Below, one piece after another: positions 1 through 8,967 of a stretch of 64,000 nucleotides of DNA. Source of the stretch: Solirubrobacter sp963736505 (lineage in GTDB: Bacteria; Actinomycetota; Thermoleophilia; Solirubrobacterales; Solirubrobacteraceae); the NCBI GenBank assembly GCA_963736505.1, contig CAVTOZ010000003.1, forward strand, positions 1,426,001-1,490,000, written 5' to 3'. The notes under the pieces were generated by a model. It ran no database searches, was not told where the DNA came from, and saw only the letters and a program-made list of their open reading frames with translations. Position 1 is the stretch's first letter; each line of letters opens with the position of its first letter. The position numbers and the translations under genes are program-made.

Positions 1-149
1 AGCTTGTGGGCGTCGGCGACTTGCTCGGGTGAGAAGACGGGGTCGTAGCGGCCGAAGGTGATGCGCCCGTCGAGGAGCTCGATCTTGTCGAGGATGTCCG
101 CCTCGACCAGGGCGTGGTACTGCGCGGTGTCCAGTTGGGTCGTGTTCAT
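1..149 (-). CDS. Partial small protein downstream of transposase (Uma2-like N-terminus?)
   Basis: Only the first 49 or so residues are in the window; the gene runs off the left edge. It begins MNTTQLDTAQYHALVEADI and continues with an ELLDG stretch and an SPEQVADAH stretch. The Y-x-x-LVE...ELLDG-x-I...SP pattern loosely recalls the N-terminus of Uma2-family proteins, but too little is visible to assign a family. Its ATG shares one base with the TGA of the transposase reading frame (TGATG at 151-147), so it looks translationally coupled and belongs to the same mobile cassette. Function unknown. Confidence 0.5.
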   Translation of the reverse strand, partial: MNTTQLDTAQYHALVEADILDKIELLDGRITFGRYDPVFSPEQVADAHK

Positions 150-2100
150 CAGGCGGCCCACGCGGGCGGGTCGCTCTTTGTGGCGCGGCCGCGGTTAAGC
201 AGCGCCTGCGCGGCGGGGTCGGGCGTGCGCGGCACGCCCGCGACCGGGGCAAGCACCGGCTGGCGGCGGCGCCCGGGGCGGCGACGGGGTCGCGCGGGGT
301 AGCTGCGGGTGCCGCGCGGCGGTTTGAGCAGTGCCGACCCGGTGCCGGCCGTGGTGGCGTCGTCGCGTTGTTGGCGCTGGTCGGCGATCACGAGCGCGGC
401 GCGCCCGAGGTGCGCGAGTGAGAGCAGCGCTTGGTAGGTGGCGGCGTAGCGGACGCGTGGGCGGTCGGTGCCGGCGGCGCCGGTGCGGTTGTCGGCTTTG
501 AGCGCGCCGAAGGCGGACTCGACCTGGTTGAGGCGTACGAGCATCGCCTCGCGGTAGGCGTGCAGGTCCGGTCGGCCCTCGGCGTGGTGCGGGTAGTGGG
601 TGAAGTTGCTCCAGTCGAACATCGCGCGAATGCTCTTCTGGCCGCCGCTGCCTTCGCGGGCGCACTTGAGGCATTGACCCTTCAGGCGGAACTTGTGCTC
701 CTTGTTCTCCTGCCCGGGCCGCAGCCCAGCGCGGCTGGGGCGATCGAAGGTGCTCTGGATGCACTCGGTGCCGTGGTGGGCGCAGATCAGCCGCCCATCG
801 CCGGTGCGCCCGATCACGTCGCCGGTGTGCGAGGCGCCCTTGGGCAGCGCATAGATCGCATCGCGCCCGGCCTTCTTGCTGGCGCCAGGGTCTTGCTGCG
901 ATCGCCGCCGGCCTTGCGGTGCCAGCGGAAGACCGGATGCACGCCGTAATCGACTTCCAGCAGCCGGCACCACTTGTCGGCGTCCCAGGCGGAGTCGCCG
1001 GCGACACACTCGATGATCTGCTCGCTGCAGAGCTCGGGCCAGAGCCGCAGCAGGTCAGACATCAGCGGCACGAGCGCGGTTGTCTCCTGCTGCTTGGCGT
1101 CGAAGGTGGCGTGAACGACGACCAGTCCAGTGGCCTGCTCGACGAGCACGACGTGGTAGAGGCCGCGGACGACCTTGCCGGCGCCGCGGCGGACCGCCTG
1201 TCCGAGCTCGGTGCTGGATGGGTTGGTGTTCTTGGTGTTGGCGCCGTGCGCGTAGGCGCGGAAGCCCATATCGGGGGCGTGCTTGCGCAGCTCGGCGTCG
1301 GCGCGCTCGCGGCGCACTTCGTCGCGTTGCTTCCAGAGCTGCTGGGCCTCCGGGCTCAGGCCCTCGGGCATCACGGCGTGGCGCGGCCCGCGCTGCGGCG
1401 CCCAGCCGGGAACGAGCATCCCGTCAATCAGCCAACGCCGTCCGATCTCGGAGTAGCCGAACTCGTCGCGCAGCGTCTTGAGGATCTCGACCGTCGCCGA
1501 CTGCGCGAGCTGATGCACATCATCGGTCAGGCGGGCGATGTGCGGGGCGAGCTCGGGCGCCTCGCCCATATGCCGCAGCGCGGTCTGGTAGGAGGGCACG
1601 GCGAACTCGCGACCGACCGCGGCCGAGAGCGCCTCGAAGTGCCCGCGCAGCGACGGCATCTTGACCAGCAACTCGCGCGCGCTGTCGGCGTGGCTGGTGT
1701 AGCCGGGGACCGCCATCGCAGCCATCACGGCCTTGACGCCTTCGACGTTGCGCTTGGCGTCCTGGCGGCGACGCTCGACCGTCCAGGCCGCCCAGAAACG
1801 CCGCCACTCCGGCTGCTGCGTGATCAGCCCCAAATCCTCGACCGCGTCGGTGGTCGCCGGGACCGCGAGCACCGGCGTTGTCGCGGTCATCGCCTTCTCG
1901 AACTCGGCCTGGTTGAACTCGTCGCGGCGGCGTTGCATCACCTGTTCCATCACGAACCGCAGCGTCGCCTCATCAGCGTCGGATGGCAGCGCCGCCGGGT
2001 CGCCCTCAATGCGCTTGATCCACGCCTGCACCTGGCGGTCGTGCAGCATTCTGCGCGGCAGCGGCTTCGGGTCGCGCTGCGGGACCGGACGCGACTTCAC
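149..2100 (-). pseudogene. DDE transposase-like gene, interrupted by a -1 frameshift
   Basis: The protein reads in one frame from a GTG at 2100 to about position 885, then continues in the -1 frame to a TGA at 149-151. Read together it has a long helical N-terminal region, a D-rich segment (HAPDMGFRAYAHG), a VHATFDAKQQETTALVPLM strand block, CVAGDSAWDADKW, and after the shift NQVESAFGALKADN. This order (D, then GDSAWD, then VE-x-x-FG-x-LK) is that of IS5/IS1182-like DDE transposases. Neither piece alone carries all acidic residues. No classical X-XXY-YYZ slippery heptamer is evident near 880-900, so a lost base or a sequencing error is as likely as programmed frameshifting. It is coupled to both neighbours by overlapping stop/start codons. 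Confidence 0.7.
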
Positions 2101-2465
2101 GAGCGCTCACCCGGCTCGCGGTACGGAGAGACGCGGGTAATCAGCGGCGCGAGCGGCCGCAGCCGCTCGACCATCTCGGCGTGCCGGCGGCGCTCGATCT
2201 CCACGCGCTCCGGGCTCGGCCCGCGCAGCGCCTTCGGAGCGGACTGCTGGTCGGCGTGCGCGGCGGCCTGGCGCTGCTGGTTCCGGACGCGCAGCTCATG
2301 CAGCGCCTGCACGGTGGCCTCGACGGTCAGCGGGAGCGGGATCAGCTCGAAGTCGAGCACGCGCCCCGTGGCGGGGTCGCGGACGATCACGTGCAGGTGC
2401 TCGCCGTTGGCGAAGATCTTGCTCGCGGGCTGGTCGGTCGGGTCGGTCGGGTGGGTGGATGACAC
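2097..2465 (-). CDS. Small accessory protein encoded upstream of the transposase
   Basis: 122 residues from a GTG at 2465 preceded by AAGGA seven bases upstream; an ATG at 2507 would add 14 residues without such a site. The protein has a short beta-rich N-terminal half (KIFANGEHLHVIVRDPATG, a DFELIPLPL strand) and a long charged helical C-terminal half (RVEIERRRHAEMVERLRP). It resembles no family I can name. Its TGA overlaps the GTG of the transposase by four bases (GTGA), so the two are probably made in fixed ratio. A role as a transposition accessory or DNA-binding subunit is inference from position only. Confidence 0.6.
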   Translation of the reverse strand: MSSTHPTDPTDQPASKIFANGEHLHVIVRDPATGRVLDFELIPLPLTVEATVQALHELRVRNQQRQAAAHADQQSAPKALRGPSPERVEIERRRHAEMVERLRPLAPLITRVSPYREPGERS

Positions 2466-2577
2466 GGGGCTGTCCTTGCGTTGGGTGTGGTGACGGTTGG
2501 CGTCCATGCCGGAGCGCCGCCAGCAAAGTGGGGCGTTTCCCTGGCCCGACGGTGAGCCAAGATGTGAGCGCTTATAT

Positions 2578-3003
2578 CTAGGTGGGTGAGCGCCGAGCGC
2601 GAGCGTCGAGCACCCGCTGGCGGAAGCTCTCGCGCAGGTCCGGATCACGCCGGAATGACCCCTGCTCGAAGGCCGCCTCGAACCAGGCCTCCTCCAGCAG
2701 GTCGAGCACGTCGCAGTCAAGCGCCGCGGCGAGTGCGATCACCGTCACGATCCCCGGGTTGGTCGGCTCTGTGGCGGCTTCGAGCCGGCGGAGCGAGCTC
2801 AGCGACACGCCGGCCAGGCGCGCGAGCTGCTCCTGGCTGAGGTTCAGCTCCTGGCGACGACGCGCGAGCAAGGTGCGCGCCTCGAACCGATCACGCTGCG
2901 CCGGGGACACGCCCGGCACGCTAACGACCAGCAGCCGCGCCGGCACCTCCGACATCCAGAACCCTGCAGGCGGCGCATCCATCGCCGCGGTTGACATCGC
3001 CAT
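2578..3003 (-). CDS. XRE-family helix-turn-helix regulator
   Basis: 141 residues. Residues about 44-105 form a Cro/CI-type HTH: ARRRQELNLSQEQLARLAG, then VSLSSLRRLEAATEPTNPG and a VIALAAALDCDVLDLLEE tail. The C-terminal 35 residues are charged and helical. A GGAGG site ten bases before the ATG supports the start. It is divergent from the nuclease operon that begins at 3209. The 205-base gap between them holds a palindrome, so it is most likely the local repressor of that operon and of itself (inference). Confidence 0.8.
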   Translation of the reverse strand: MAMSTAAMDAPPAGFWMSEVPARLLVVSVPGVSPAQRDRFEARTLLARRRQELNLSQEQLARLAGVSLSSLRRLEAATEPTNPGIVTVIALAAALDCDVLDLLEEAWFEAAFEQGSFRRDPDLRESFRQRVLDARARRSPT

Positions 3004-3048
3004 CCCTGGCGAACCTCCTTCAACAGACCCTCACCACGATCCCGTGGG

Positions 3049-3082
3049 TGCGAACAAATATTCGCAGGAACAGACGTTCGCA
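3049..3082. promoter_or_regulatory. Candidate operator for the XRE regulator
   Basis: An 18-bp palindrome TGCGAA-N6-TTCGCA lies at 3049-3066 and a further half-site TTCGCA at 3077-3082. Both are in the divergent intergenic region between the XRE gene and the nuclease operon, where a Cro/CI-type protein would be expected to bind. Dyad symmetry is seen directly; binding is inferred. Confidence 0.5.
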
Positions 3083-3208
3083 AAGGATCGCCGGTGTTTC
3101 AAGCCCTCCAGGCCACTTAGGCGCGCTCGTGACCAGCCACTTGCCGGCGCCGACACGCTCGGTATTCCTCGTACCCGCCGAGGCAAGCACCATCATTGGG
3201 GTGTGACC

Positions 3209-3814
3209 ATGCGGGAGGACAACGAGGAGAGCGCCGAGACGCCGGTGCCGTTGTTCAAGCTCGGCGAGTACCACGCCGCCGGGACCCGCTTCCTCGGTGA
3301 TGCCATCGAAGCGCTCGCTCGCGCGCAAAATCCGCTCTTCGCGAAAATTCCAGTCGCCAACGTCGAGGGCCCGATCGACGGCCAGATCACGACCGACGAC
3401 GGCGAAGAGGTTGAGCTGGTCGGTAGCGAGGTCGGAGCGCCCCTCGCGTGGAAGCTCACCGACATCATGGTCTGCGATTTCGATGAACTCCTCGCTTCGC
3501 TCGCCGCCGCCGGCGAGACCTACGCGAACAGCGTCATGCAGATGGTGTACCGGCAGATCTTCGCGATCACCGAGGCCACCGGCAACGTCCAGCACGTCAC
3601 CGGGCCGCTGACCTGGGACGACATCCTCGCCTCGCTTGAGCAGATCGAGTGGTCGTTCGACCGCGACGGCAACCCGAACTTCCCGGACATCGTCACCGGC
3701 CCCAACAACCAAGTGCCTCCGATGGAACAGCGCCACCACGAACGCCTCGGGGAGATCGTCGAACGCAAGCGGGAGGAGCACCGTGCTGCGCGTGGTTCTC
3801 GCCGGTTTCCTTAG
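3209..3814 (+). CDS. Unknown protein, first gene of nuclease operon
   Basis: 201 residues from ATG 3209 (a GTG two codons earlier is possible). The protein is acidic and soluble, with no signal peptide or membrane segment. Notable stretches are a beta-rich middle (GPIDGQITTDDGEEVELVG) and a helical region around DFDELLASLAAAGETYANSVM. The C-terminus is charged. I recognise no family. Its 3' end overlaps the following nuclease gene by 32 bases, which implies tight coupling and probably a shared function, for example a partner subunit or a specificity factor for the nuclease (inference). Confidence 0.6.
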   Translation: MREDNEESAETPVPLFKLGEYHAAGTRFLGDAIEALARAQNPLFAKIPVANVEGPIDGQITTDDGEEVELVGSEVGAPLAWKLTDIMVCDFDELLASLAAAGETYANSVMQMVYRQIFAITEATGNVQHVTGPLTWDDILASLEQIEWSFDRDGNPNFPDIVTGPNNQVPPMEQRHHERLGEIVERKREEHRAARGSRRFP

Positions 3815-5342
3815 CTCACTCCCGAACGAGCGAGCGTTCGATGAGCCGTTCAAGGCTCTGCTTCGTCAGCGCGGGTTCTACGACATTCACCTGCTCCACG
3901 GGGCTTTTGAGTTCGGCAAAGACTTCATCGCCAAGAAGGACACAGCAACCGGGCCGCAGCAGTGGGTGTTCCAGACCAAGGCCGGCAACATCGGCAAGAG
4001 CGACTGGCAGGGCATCCGCAACCAGCTCGAAGAGATCCGCACCAACTCCATCGGTCACCCGAACCTGGACCCCGACCATCCACCGGTCCCGGTGCTGGTG
4101 TTCACGGGGCGCATGGTCGGGCAGGCCGCGACGTCGGCGCAGCAGTACAACGAGTGGTTGGAGAAGATCGCGCAGCCGAAGGTCGAGCACTGGAACGGCG
4201 ACCACCTGCTTGACCTCTTCCTGGACCCGGCGTCGGCGTTCGTGGAGACCTCCGCGGACGGCGAGCTCTTGGGGCTCGTGGGCGACATCGACGCCGGACG
4301 ATGCAGCGATCGCCGCATCGAGCAGTTCTCCCGCCGATGGATGACCAAGGACCCCGACGGGTTCGGAGCAAGCGCGCTGGAAGCCGCAGTGGTATCCGCG
4401 CGCCTTGCCCAGAACGATCGCCTCGACCTGGCCTGCCTCAGCGCGCTGGCGCTGCTGCGCGGAATCTGGTGGACCGCGCAATCCGCGAACGTGTCCTCTG
4501 ACCGTATGGCCGATGCGGCAGCCGCAGCTCGCGAGATCTTCATGCTGCACGCGGAGGCGCTCTGGCAGACATGCACCGAGGATCACCTCGACCCCCTGTA
4601 CTTCATCAACGTCCACCACGAGCCCACCGCTTTCGTCACCTACCCCGTCCGATGCGCTCGCCTCGTGGAACTGCTCGGCTTGCTCGCCCTGCTCAGGCGC
4701 GGCGAGGGCGACGATGCCGCGGACGACGCCATCACCGACTACCTCGCGAGGTTCATCGCCGGCCAGCCCGGCGTCAGGCACCTGTTGTCGGATCACTGGG
4801 CGGCATCGCTGACCCCGGCCGTCCTCACGATCGCACCAAGGCATCTGGAACTCGCACGCGACGTCTTGCGCGACCTGGCCAAGTGGGTCGGCGACCAGCA
4901 GGAACACGGCCTCGGGCTTGCCGCCCCCTGGGCCGAGCCGATCGAGGAGATCGAGCGCGTCGTCGGCGCCTCGCTGGGGCACATCACCCACGACCACCGC
5001 CGCGTGACCTACCTCGGAACCGTGCTGCTCGATCTCGCCGCAGTGCTCGACCTGGCAGACCTCTACGAGGACATCAAGGCTGACCTGCGCGCGGTCGACG
5101 CATGCCTGGCGTTCGTGCACGCTAAGGACACCGCAGGCCACGCGGACCTACGGGGCTCCGACGCCCGGCGCGAACTCGACGTCCAATACCGCCCCCGCCT
5201 CGAACACCCGGTCGCGCCGCACCACATCAATCCCGTGAGCCACCGCGCTGTGCGAGAAGGCCAACCGTGGGACCTGCTCGCCATCCAGTCGGTCGTGCGC
5301 GACCGTCACTTCCTGGCTGCGATCCGGTCGCTAGCCGCGTGA
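3783..5342 (+). CDS. PD-(D/E)XK-type nuclease with large helical C-terminal domain
   Basis: 519 residues from GTG 3783, preceded by GGGAGGAG. Residues 15-70 look like a restriction-endonuclease fold: an N-terminal helix with E21, then FEFGKDFIA (D47), then WVFQTKAG (Q64 and K66), a D...QxK core as in Mrr-like enzymes. A GDHLLDLFLD strand/helix follows near residue 140. The remaining 350 residues are almost all alpha-helical, resemble no family I know, and might sense a trigger or bind DNA. Being between an unknown partner gene and a small antitoxin-like gene, beside an XRE regulator, it is a good candidate for an undescribed defence operon. Confidence 0.65.
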   Translation: MLRVVLAGFLSSLPNERAFDEPFKALLRQRGFYDIHLLHGAFEFGKDFIAKKDTATGPQQWVFQTKAGNIGKSDWQGIRNQLEEIRTNSIGHPNLDPDHPPVPVLVFTGRMVGQAATSAQQYNEWLEKIAQPKVEHWNGDHLLDLFLDPASAFVETSADGELLGLVGDIDAGRCSDRRIEQFSRRWMTKDPDGFGASALEAAVVSARLAQNDRLDLACLSALALLRGIWWTAQSANVSSDRMADAAAAAREIFMLHAEALWQTCTEDHLDPLYFINVHHEPTAFVTYPVRCARLVELLGLLALLRRGEGDDAADDAITDYLARFIAGQPGVRHLLSDHWAASLTPAVLTIAPRHLELARDVLRDLAKWVGDQQEHGLGLAAPWAEPIEEIERVVGASLGHITHDHRRVTYLGTVLLDLAAVLDLADLYEDIKADLRAVDACLAFVHAKDTAGHADLRGSDARRELDVQYRPRLEHPVAPHHINPVSHRAVREGQPWDLLAIQSVVRDRHFLAAIRSLAA

Positions 5343-5611
5343 GGAAGCGCGCGCTGGCCGAGGTGGAGCGCCGGGCTGCAGAAGCGGAGTCCTCGGTGTC
5401 CGGAGCAGGCCCGCGAGCAATGCCCGCCTTGTTGAGCGGTAGGCTCTCGGCTATCCCGGAGCCGTCTTCAGCCGACCAAATCCAAGCTCTGCTGGATGGT
5501 ATTCCCGGTGCCTACGAACGCACCGAGGAGGCCCGGCGCCAGGCCGCCCGCGGTGAGGTCGTCCCGCTCGACGACCTCGCGCCCGAGCGCGACGACGAAG
5601 CCGACGCGTAG
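5339..5611 (+). CDS. Small antitoxin-like protein
   Basis: 90 residues from GTG 5339, overlapping the nuclease stop by four bases (GTGA). The C-terminal part IPGAYERTEEARRQAARGE followed by VPLDDL recalls short antitoxin-type proteins whose tails read RRGE-x-x-PLDEL. No toxin gene follows; the next 65 bases are noncoding before the convergent membrane peptide. Either it regulates the nuclease or its partner has been lost. Assignment is by resemblance only. Confidence 0.5.
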   Translation: MRKRALAEVERRAAEAESSVSGAGPRAMPALLSGRLSAIPEPSSADQIQALLDGIPGAYERTEEARRQAARGEVVPLDDLAPERDDEADA

Positions 5612-5678
5612 CGACGTCTCGTCGATCTCCGGCCGCGTCGCGATCCCGCGCTGCGCAACGCGCCGATGGCATGCGCGT

Positions 5679-5774
5679 CTAGCGCCGGCGCTTGTTGAAC
5701 GTCATCACCGCGGCGGCGAGCGCGGCCAGGCTGGCGCTGATCGAGAGCACCTGCTCGACGAGGGAGAGGTCCAT
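5679..5774 (-). CDS. 31-residue single-span membrane peptide
   Basis: MDLSLVEQVLSISASLAALA then AAVMTF and a NKRRR tail. This is a short acidic start, one hydrophobic helix and a basic end, which predicts a membrane peptide with the C-terminus inside. The ATG lies eight bases after the stop of the sigma-factor-like gene, with only a weak TGAGG upstream. The coding assignment rests on peptide character and operon position; it is too short for statistics. It could be a small toxin, an anchor or an anti-sigma partner (inference). Confidence 0.45.
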   Translation of the reverse strand: MDLSLVEQVLSISASLAALAAAVMTFNKRRR

Positions 5775-5782
5775 TGCGGGCC

Positions 5783-6910
5783 TCAGGCGGCGAGGTCGTT
5801 GATGTGGACGATGCGGCGTCCGTCCGGCAGCTTGCCGTCGGGGTAGCGCTCGCGCAGTTCTCGGGTCCGGACCTCGTCGCGGACGATGTGCATCTTCACG
5901 AGCGCGGAGAAGAAGCATGGGTCGTCGTGGAGGTTGCGCTGGGCGGAGATCTTGGCGTTGTAGATCGTGCTGGGGCTGACGCGGCGGACGGAGGCGATGT
6001 CGGCGACGGGCTGCTGCTCGAAGAAGTAGCTGTCGATGATCTCGGCCTGGCAGCGCGGCAGGCGCCCGATCGCGGTACGGCAGATCTCCTGGACGGCGTT
6101 CTCGACGTAGTACTGCTCGACGATCTCGAAGACGCTGCGCAGCTCGATCCGCTGGCGCCATTCGCGCAGCCCGTTCGCCTGCCGCATCGCCGGCGCCTGG
6201 ACGTTCTCGAAGCCGGCGAGCGCGTTCTGCATCGCCTCGGCCTCTGCGGGGTTGTGGCAGATCGCTTCGATCTCGGGCAGGTCGCCGTGGAGCTTGTCCA
6301 GCGCGCGGTGGGCGATCGTCTCGCGCAGCCACGGGAAGAAGCGGTCGGGGGCGGGCGACGGGTAGCGGAAGATCGCTTCGATCGCGGCCTCGCGGCTGAC
6401 GTCGTAGAGCGTCTGCTTGTCGATCTCGCGGATCATCCGCGCCTCGGCCCGGTTGGCGAAGTGCGAGTCGGGCTCGGTCAGGCCGCTGCGGGCGCTGACG
6501 AACGCCTTGCTGACGGATCGCCGGACGGGCTCGAAGACGACCAGCAGGAACACGAGCAGGTGCTCGTTCTCGACCGGGTCGCGGCGGACGGCTTCGATCA
6601 GCGGCTCGATGTAGCGTTGCTTCTCCTCGGGCCCGCGCATCTTGTCCATGTAGCGCCAGTGCGAGAGCCGCTCGATCAGGTCGATGCCGTGCGGGAGCTG
6701 GTAGAGGCGGTCCTGTTGGGCGATCAGCGCCTTGGTCTGCGCGTCGTGGGGCTCGAAGCGCGGGCGGCGGTTGTTCGGGACGAACGAGAGCTCGCGGCTC
6801 TGGACGACCTTGACCGGCTCCAGCGCCTCGGCTTCCTCTTCGCGCACACGGCGCTGACTGGAGTCCAGGTCCGGACGCCAGCGGTTGTCGATGGTGTTGT
6901 CGAAGCCCAT
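5783..6910 (-). CDS. Sigma-70-family-like factor with C-terminal region 4 HTH
   Basis: 375 residues, ATG 6910 with a strong AGGAGGT eight bases upstream. The C-terminal third carries a region-4-like module: ICRTAIGRLPRCQAEIIDSY, then FFEQQPVADIASVRRVSPST and IYNAKISAQRNL, which is the LP...EI...E...IA...VS..T.......A.. pattern of sigma region 4.2. The N-terminal half is helical with FPWLRETIAHRALDKLHG resembling part of region 2/3, but no clear -10-binding region 2.4 is visible. It is longer than ECF sigmas. Location on an accessory island suggests that it serves element genes. Divergent from the TIR gene. Confidence 0.6.
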   Translation of the reverse strand: MGFDNTIDNRWRPDLDSSQRRVREEEAEALEPVKVVQSRELSFVPNNRRPRFEPHDAQTKALIAQQDRLYQLPHGIDLIERLSHWRYMDKMRGPEEKQRYIEPLIEAVRRDPVENEHLLVFLLVVFEPVRRSVSKAFVSARSGLTEPDSHFANRAEARMIREIDKQTLYDVSREAAIEAIFRYPSPAPDRFFPWLRETIAHRALDKLHGDLPEIEAICHNPAEAEAMQNALAGFENVQAPAMRQANGLREWRQRIELRSVFEIVEQYYVENAVQEICRTAIGRLPRCQAEIIDSYFFEQQPVADIASVRRVSPSTIYNAKISAQRNLHDDPCFFSALVKMHIVRDEVRTRELRERYPDGKLPDGRRIVHINDLAA

Positions 6911-7129
6911 GGCTCACGACCTCCTGTGATCGGGTGGAGGCCGGCGCATCCGGCCCCTCACCTTCCCAGAGCAGGGCGCATCTCTACTCCCGTGAGGTCT
7001 TGGCGCGCGAACGCTCGGATCGTACCGGCGGGGTCGGCGGCGCCGGGAGGGTCGCGGCGGTTCCCTCCAGCCGGCGACGGTCCGCTCGGTGGCAGGCTTC
7101 ACGACCGGGCCGCTCCGTACGCTGACGGT

Positions 7130-8191
7130 GTGGCGTCTGCCTTCATCAGCTACTCGCACGAGGACCAGGAGTTCGTTCTGGTGCTGGTGCAACATCTGCA
7201 GCGCCAGGGTCTGGAGATCCGCTACGACCAGGTCGCACTACACATCGGCGATTCGCTGATCCGAGCGATCTCGCAGGAGATCGTCGAGGGCGACTTCTTG
7301 ATCGCCGTCGTGTCGCCGGCGTCGGCCAAGTCGGAGTGGTGCCAGAAGGAGTTGTCGCTGGCGATGACCCAGGGCATCGCCGAGCGGCGCGTCAAGGTCC
7401 TGCCCGTGAGATGGCGGGAAGCGGCGATGCCGCCCATGCTCGGCGACGCGCTCTGGGCGGACGCCGACCGCGACGACATCGAAACGGTTGCGCGCCGTCT
7501 CGCCGCCGCCATGAAGGCGCACCTCACGGGCCACGATGACCAGGCCGCGCGGGCTGCCGAGGACGCCGTCGACGCCCACGGCGTCCCCGCGCACGAGGAA
7601 AAGCTCGGAGACGTCGGTGTCGCACAACTGGAGGAGGTCGCTCAGCGCGTCTGGGACGTGTTCGGCGCTTGGAACGGTGTCTGGCACAGCGGCGGGAACG
7701 TCCGCGACCTCCATGATCCCCAGCGCCGCTTGCGCTGGGCTCTGGACGGCCTGCCCGAGCAAGTCCGGGCCGGCCTCTCGCTGACGCAGCGTCTCGCGAG
7801 TTCCGCCTGGGGCGAGTTCTTCGACGGGCGCGAGGCCGACGACACCGAACGCGACGTCAGCGCCGAGCTGCGCGCGGTACGAACCCAGGTGGCTCAGGGA
7901 CTTCCGGTCACGCAGCGCTGGACGATCTTCGAGAACCACGGCAAGGTCAGATCGGGCGACCGAGACGCTGACGCGTTCCTCTGGGAGATCCGGAGAGGCG
8001 ACGAGACCAGGGACGTCCAGATCTACATCAGCCGCACGGCGATGGCGTCGAGCAACGAGGGCCTCCCGTGGGAGGTCGCCCAGGCGAAGCTGACAGACGG
8101 GCAAAGCGTCGTGGCCACGCTCCTCGGCGTCGATGATCCGCCGCGCGAGGTCAGCGTGACCACCGCCGGCATCAGCATGACCATGCCCTGA
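7130..8191 (+). CDS. TIR-domain protein
   Basis: 353 residues from GTG 7130. Residues 3-120 are a TIR domain: AFISYSHEDQEFV, then LEIRYDQ, GDFLIAVVSPASAKSEWC and QKEL, with E74 in the position of the catalytic glutamate of NAD-cleaving bacterial TIRs, followed by VKVLPVRW. A hinge of about 40 acidic residues leads to a C-terminal domain of about 190 residues with no family I recognise. Such proteins are toxic effectors in several anti-phage systems, where the second domain senses the trigger. It is not in an obvious operon: the neighbouring gene downstream is convergent. Confidence 0.75.
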   Translation: MASAFISYSHEDQEFVLVLVQHLQRQGLEIRYDQVALHIGDSLIRAISQEIVEGDFLIAVVSPASAKSEWCQKELSLAMTQGIAERRVKVLPVRWREAAMPPMLGDALWADADRDDIETVARRLAAAMKAHLTGHDDQAARAAEDAVDAHGVPAHEEKLGDVGVAQLEEVAQRVWDVFGAWNGVWHSGGNVRDLHDPQRRLRWALDGLPEQVRAGLSLTQRLASSAWGEFFDGREADDTERDVSAELRAVRTQVAQGLPVTQRWTIFENHGKVRSGDRDADAFLWEIRRGDETRDVQIYISRTAMASSNEGLPWEVAQAKLTDGQSVVATLLGVDDPPREVSVTTAGISMTMP

Positions 8192-8199
8192 GCGGTCCC

Positions 8200-8233
8200 G
8201 CGCCGCGAAGCTAGGACGCCGGCGTGGTGATCT
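8200..8233 (+). repeat. 34-bp direct repeat, left copy
   Basis: This 34-base stretch recurs at 11336-11369 with a single mismatch (A versus G at its 17th base). Read on the minus strand it contains a TAG stop and the last codons of an ITTPA-type C-terminus, the same tail that ends the repeat-protein gene at 11347. It therefore looks like a duplicated gene end. Confidence 0.7.
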
Positions 8234-8310
8234 TGCTCGCGGCGTCGGTCAGAACAGCGCCGAAGCCCCTTCGCCGGCCACTCGGCCCTATCAACGCCGC
8301 CCGAGCACCG

Positions 8311-8883
8311 TCAGACCGAGATCTGCCGGGCCAGAGCAGTCGCCGTCGCCAGCACGTCATCGCTCTGGGCCGTCCGCGCCTGTGCGGTGACTACCCAACC
8401 GTGGGGCGTCACGATGTGACGCTGTATCCACTCATCGCCGTCGTGCGTGTAGGCGAGGTCGAACCAGTGCAACGGTCCGTCGGCTGCTGTAGCGACCACC
8501 CGCTGCCCAGGCGCTGTCATCTGCTCCGCGGTCGGTGGCGGGTCGTAAGGGCCTTGTGGCGAGATGAGCGAACCGCCAGCGCCGCAGAGCTCAAACGGCA
8601 CACCGTTGAGCTCTGACCAGGCCAACGAGTAGTGGTTGGGCCAGGCGACGGTGAAGGCCGAGAAGTCGATCTCCCACGCGTCGCTGCCGCGTTCGATCCC
8701 GATCTCGGCGACCTGCGCCAGTGCGTCACTTGGGGCGTAGTTGCGCGGATCAACGATCACGCGCATCTCGCGGTGGTCGAGCGCCACGCGGTCGTCGCGG
8801 CCGTCGCCGATCCGTCGTAGGACGAAGGGGGCGAACGGGACGACGGTGAGGCCGTATCCACGCAGGCGGGCGTAGGTGTGCAC
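8311..8883 (-). CDS. Conserved-looking protein of unknown function
   Basis: 190 residues from GTG 8883. It begins MHTYARLRGYGLTVVPFAPF and is rich in aromatic residues and prolines (WPNHYSLAWSELNGVPFELC, GPLHWFDLAYTHDGDEW). No signal peptide, membrane segment or known motif is visible. It lies inside the repeat-bounded CBASS segment, divergent from the SLATT gene with 84 bases between the starts. Function unknown. Confidence 0.6.
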   Translation of the reverse strand: MHTYARLRGYGLTVVPFAPFVLRRIGDGRDDRVALDHREMRVIVDPRNYAPSDALAQVAEIGIERGSDAWEIDFSAFTVAWPNHYSLAWSELNGVPFELCGAGGSLISPQGPYDPPPTAEQMTAPGQRVVATAADGPLHWFDLAYTHDGDEWIQRHIVTPHGWVVTAQARTAQSDDVLATATALARQISV

Positions 8884-8967
8884 GGCTTCAAGTTAGGCCG
8901 CGCACGCGCAATCGGCGCTGCTCTGTCCACGTGTGGCCGTCTGGCCCTCAAGGTACCTTGCGCGTTT

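Noticed and set aside
880..900. Programmed -1 frameshift site in the transposase
   Set aside because: No X-XXY-YYZ heptamer in the right phase; lost base or read error is at least as likely, so I did not call it programmed.
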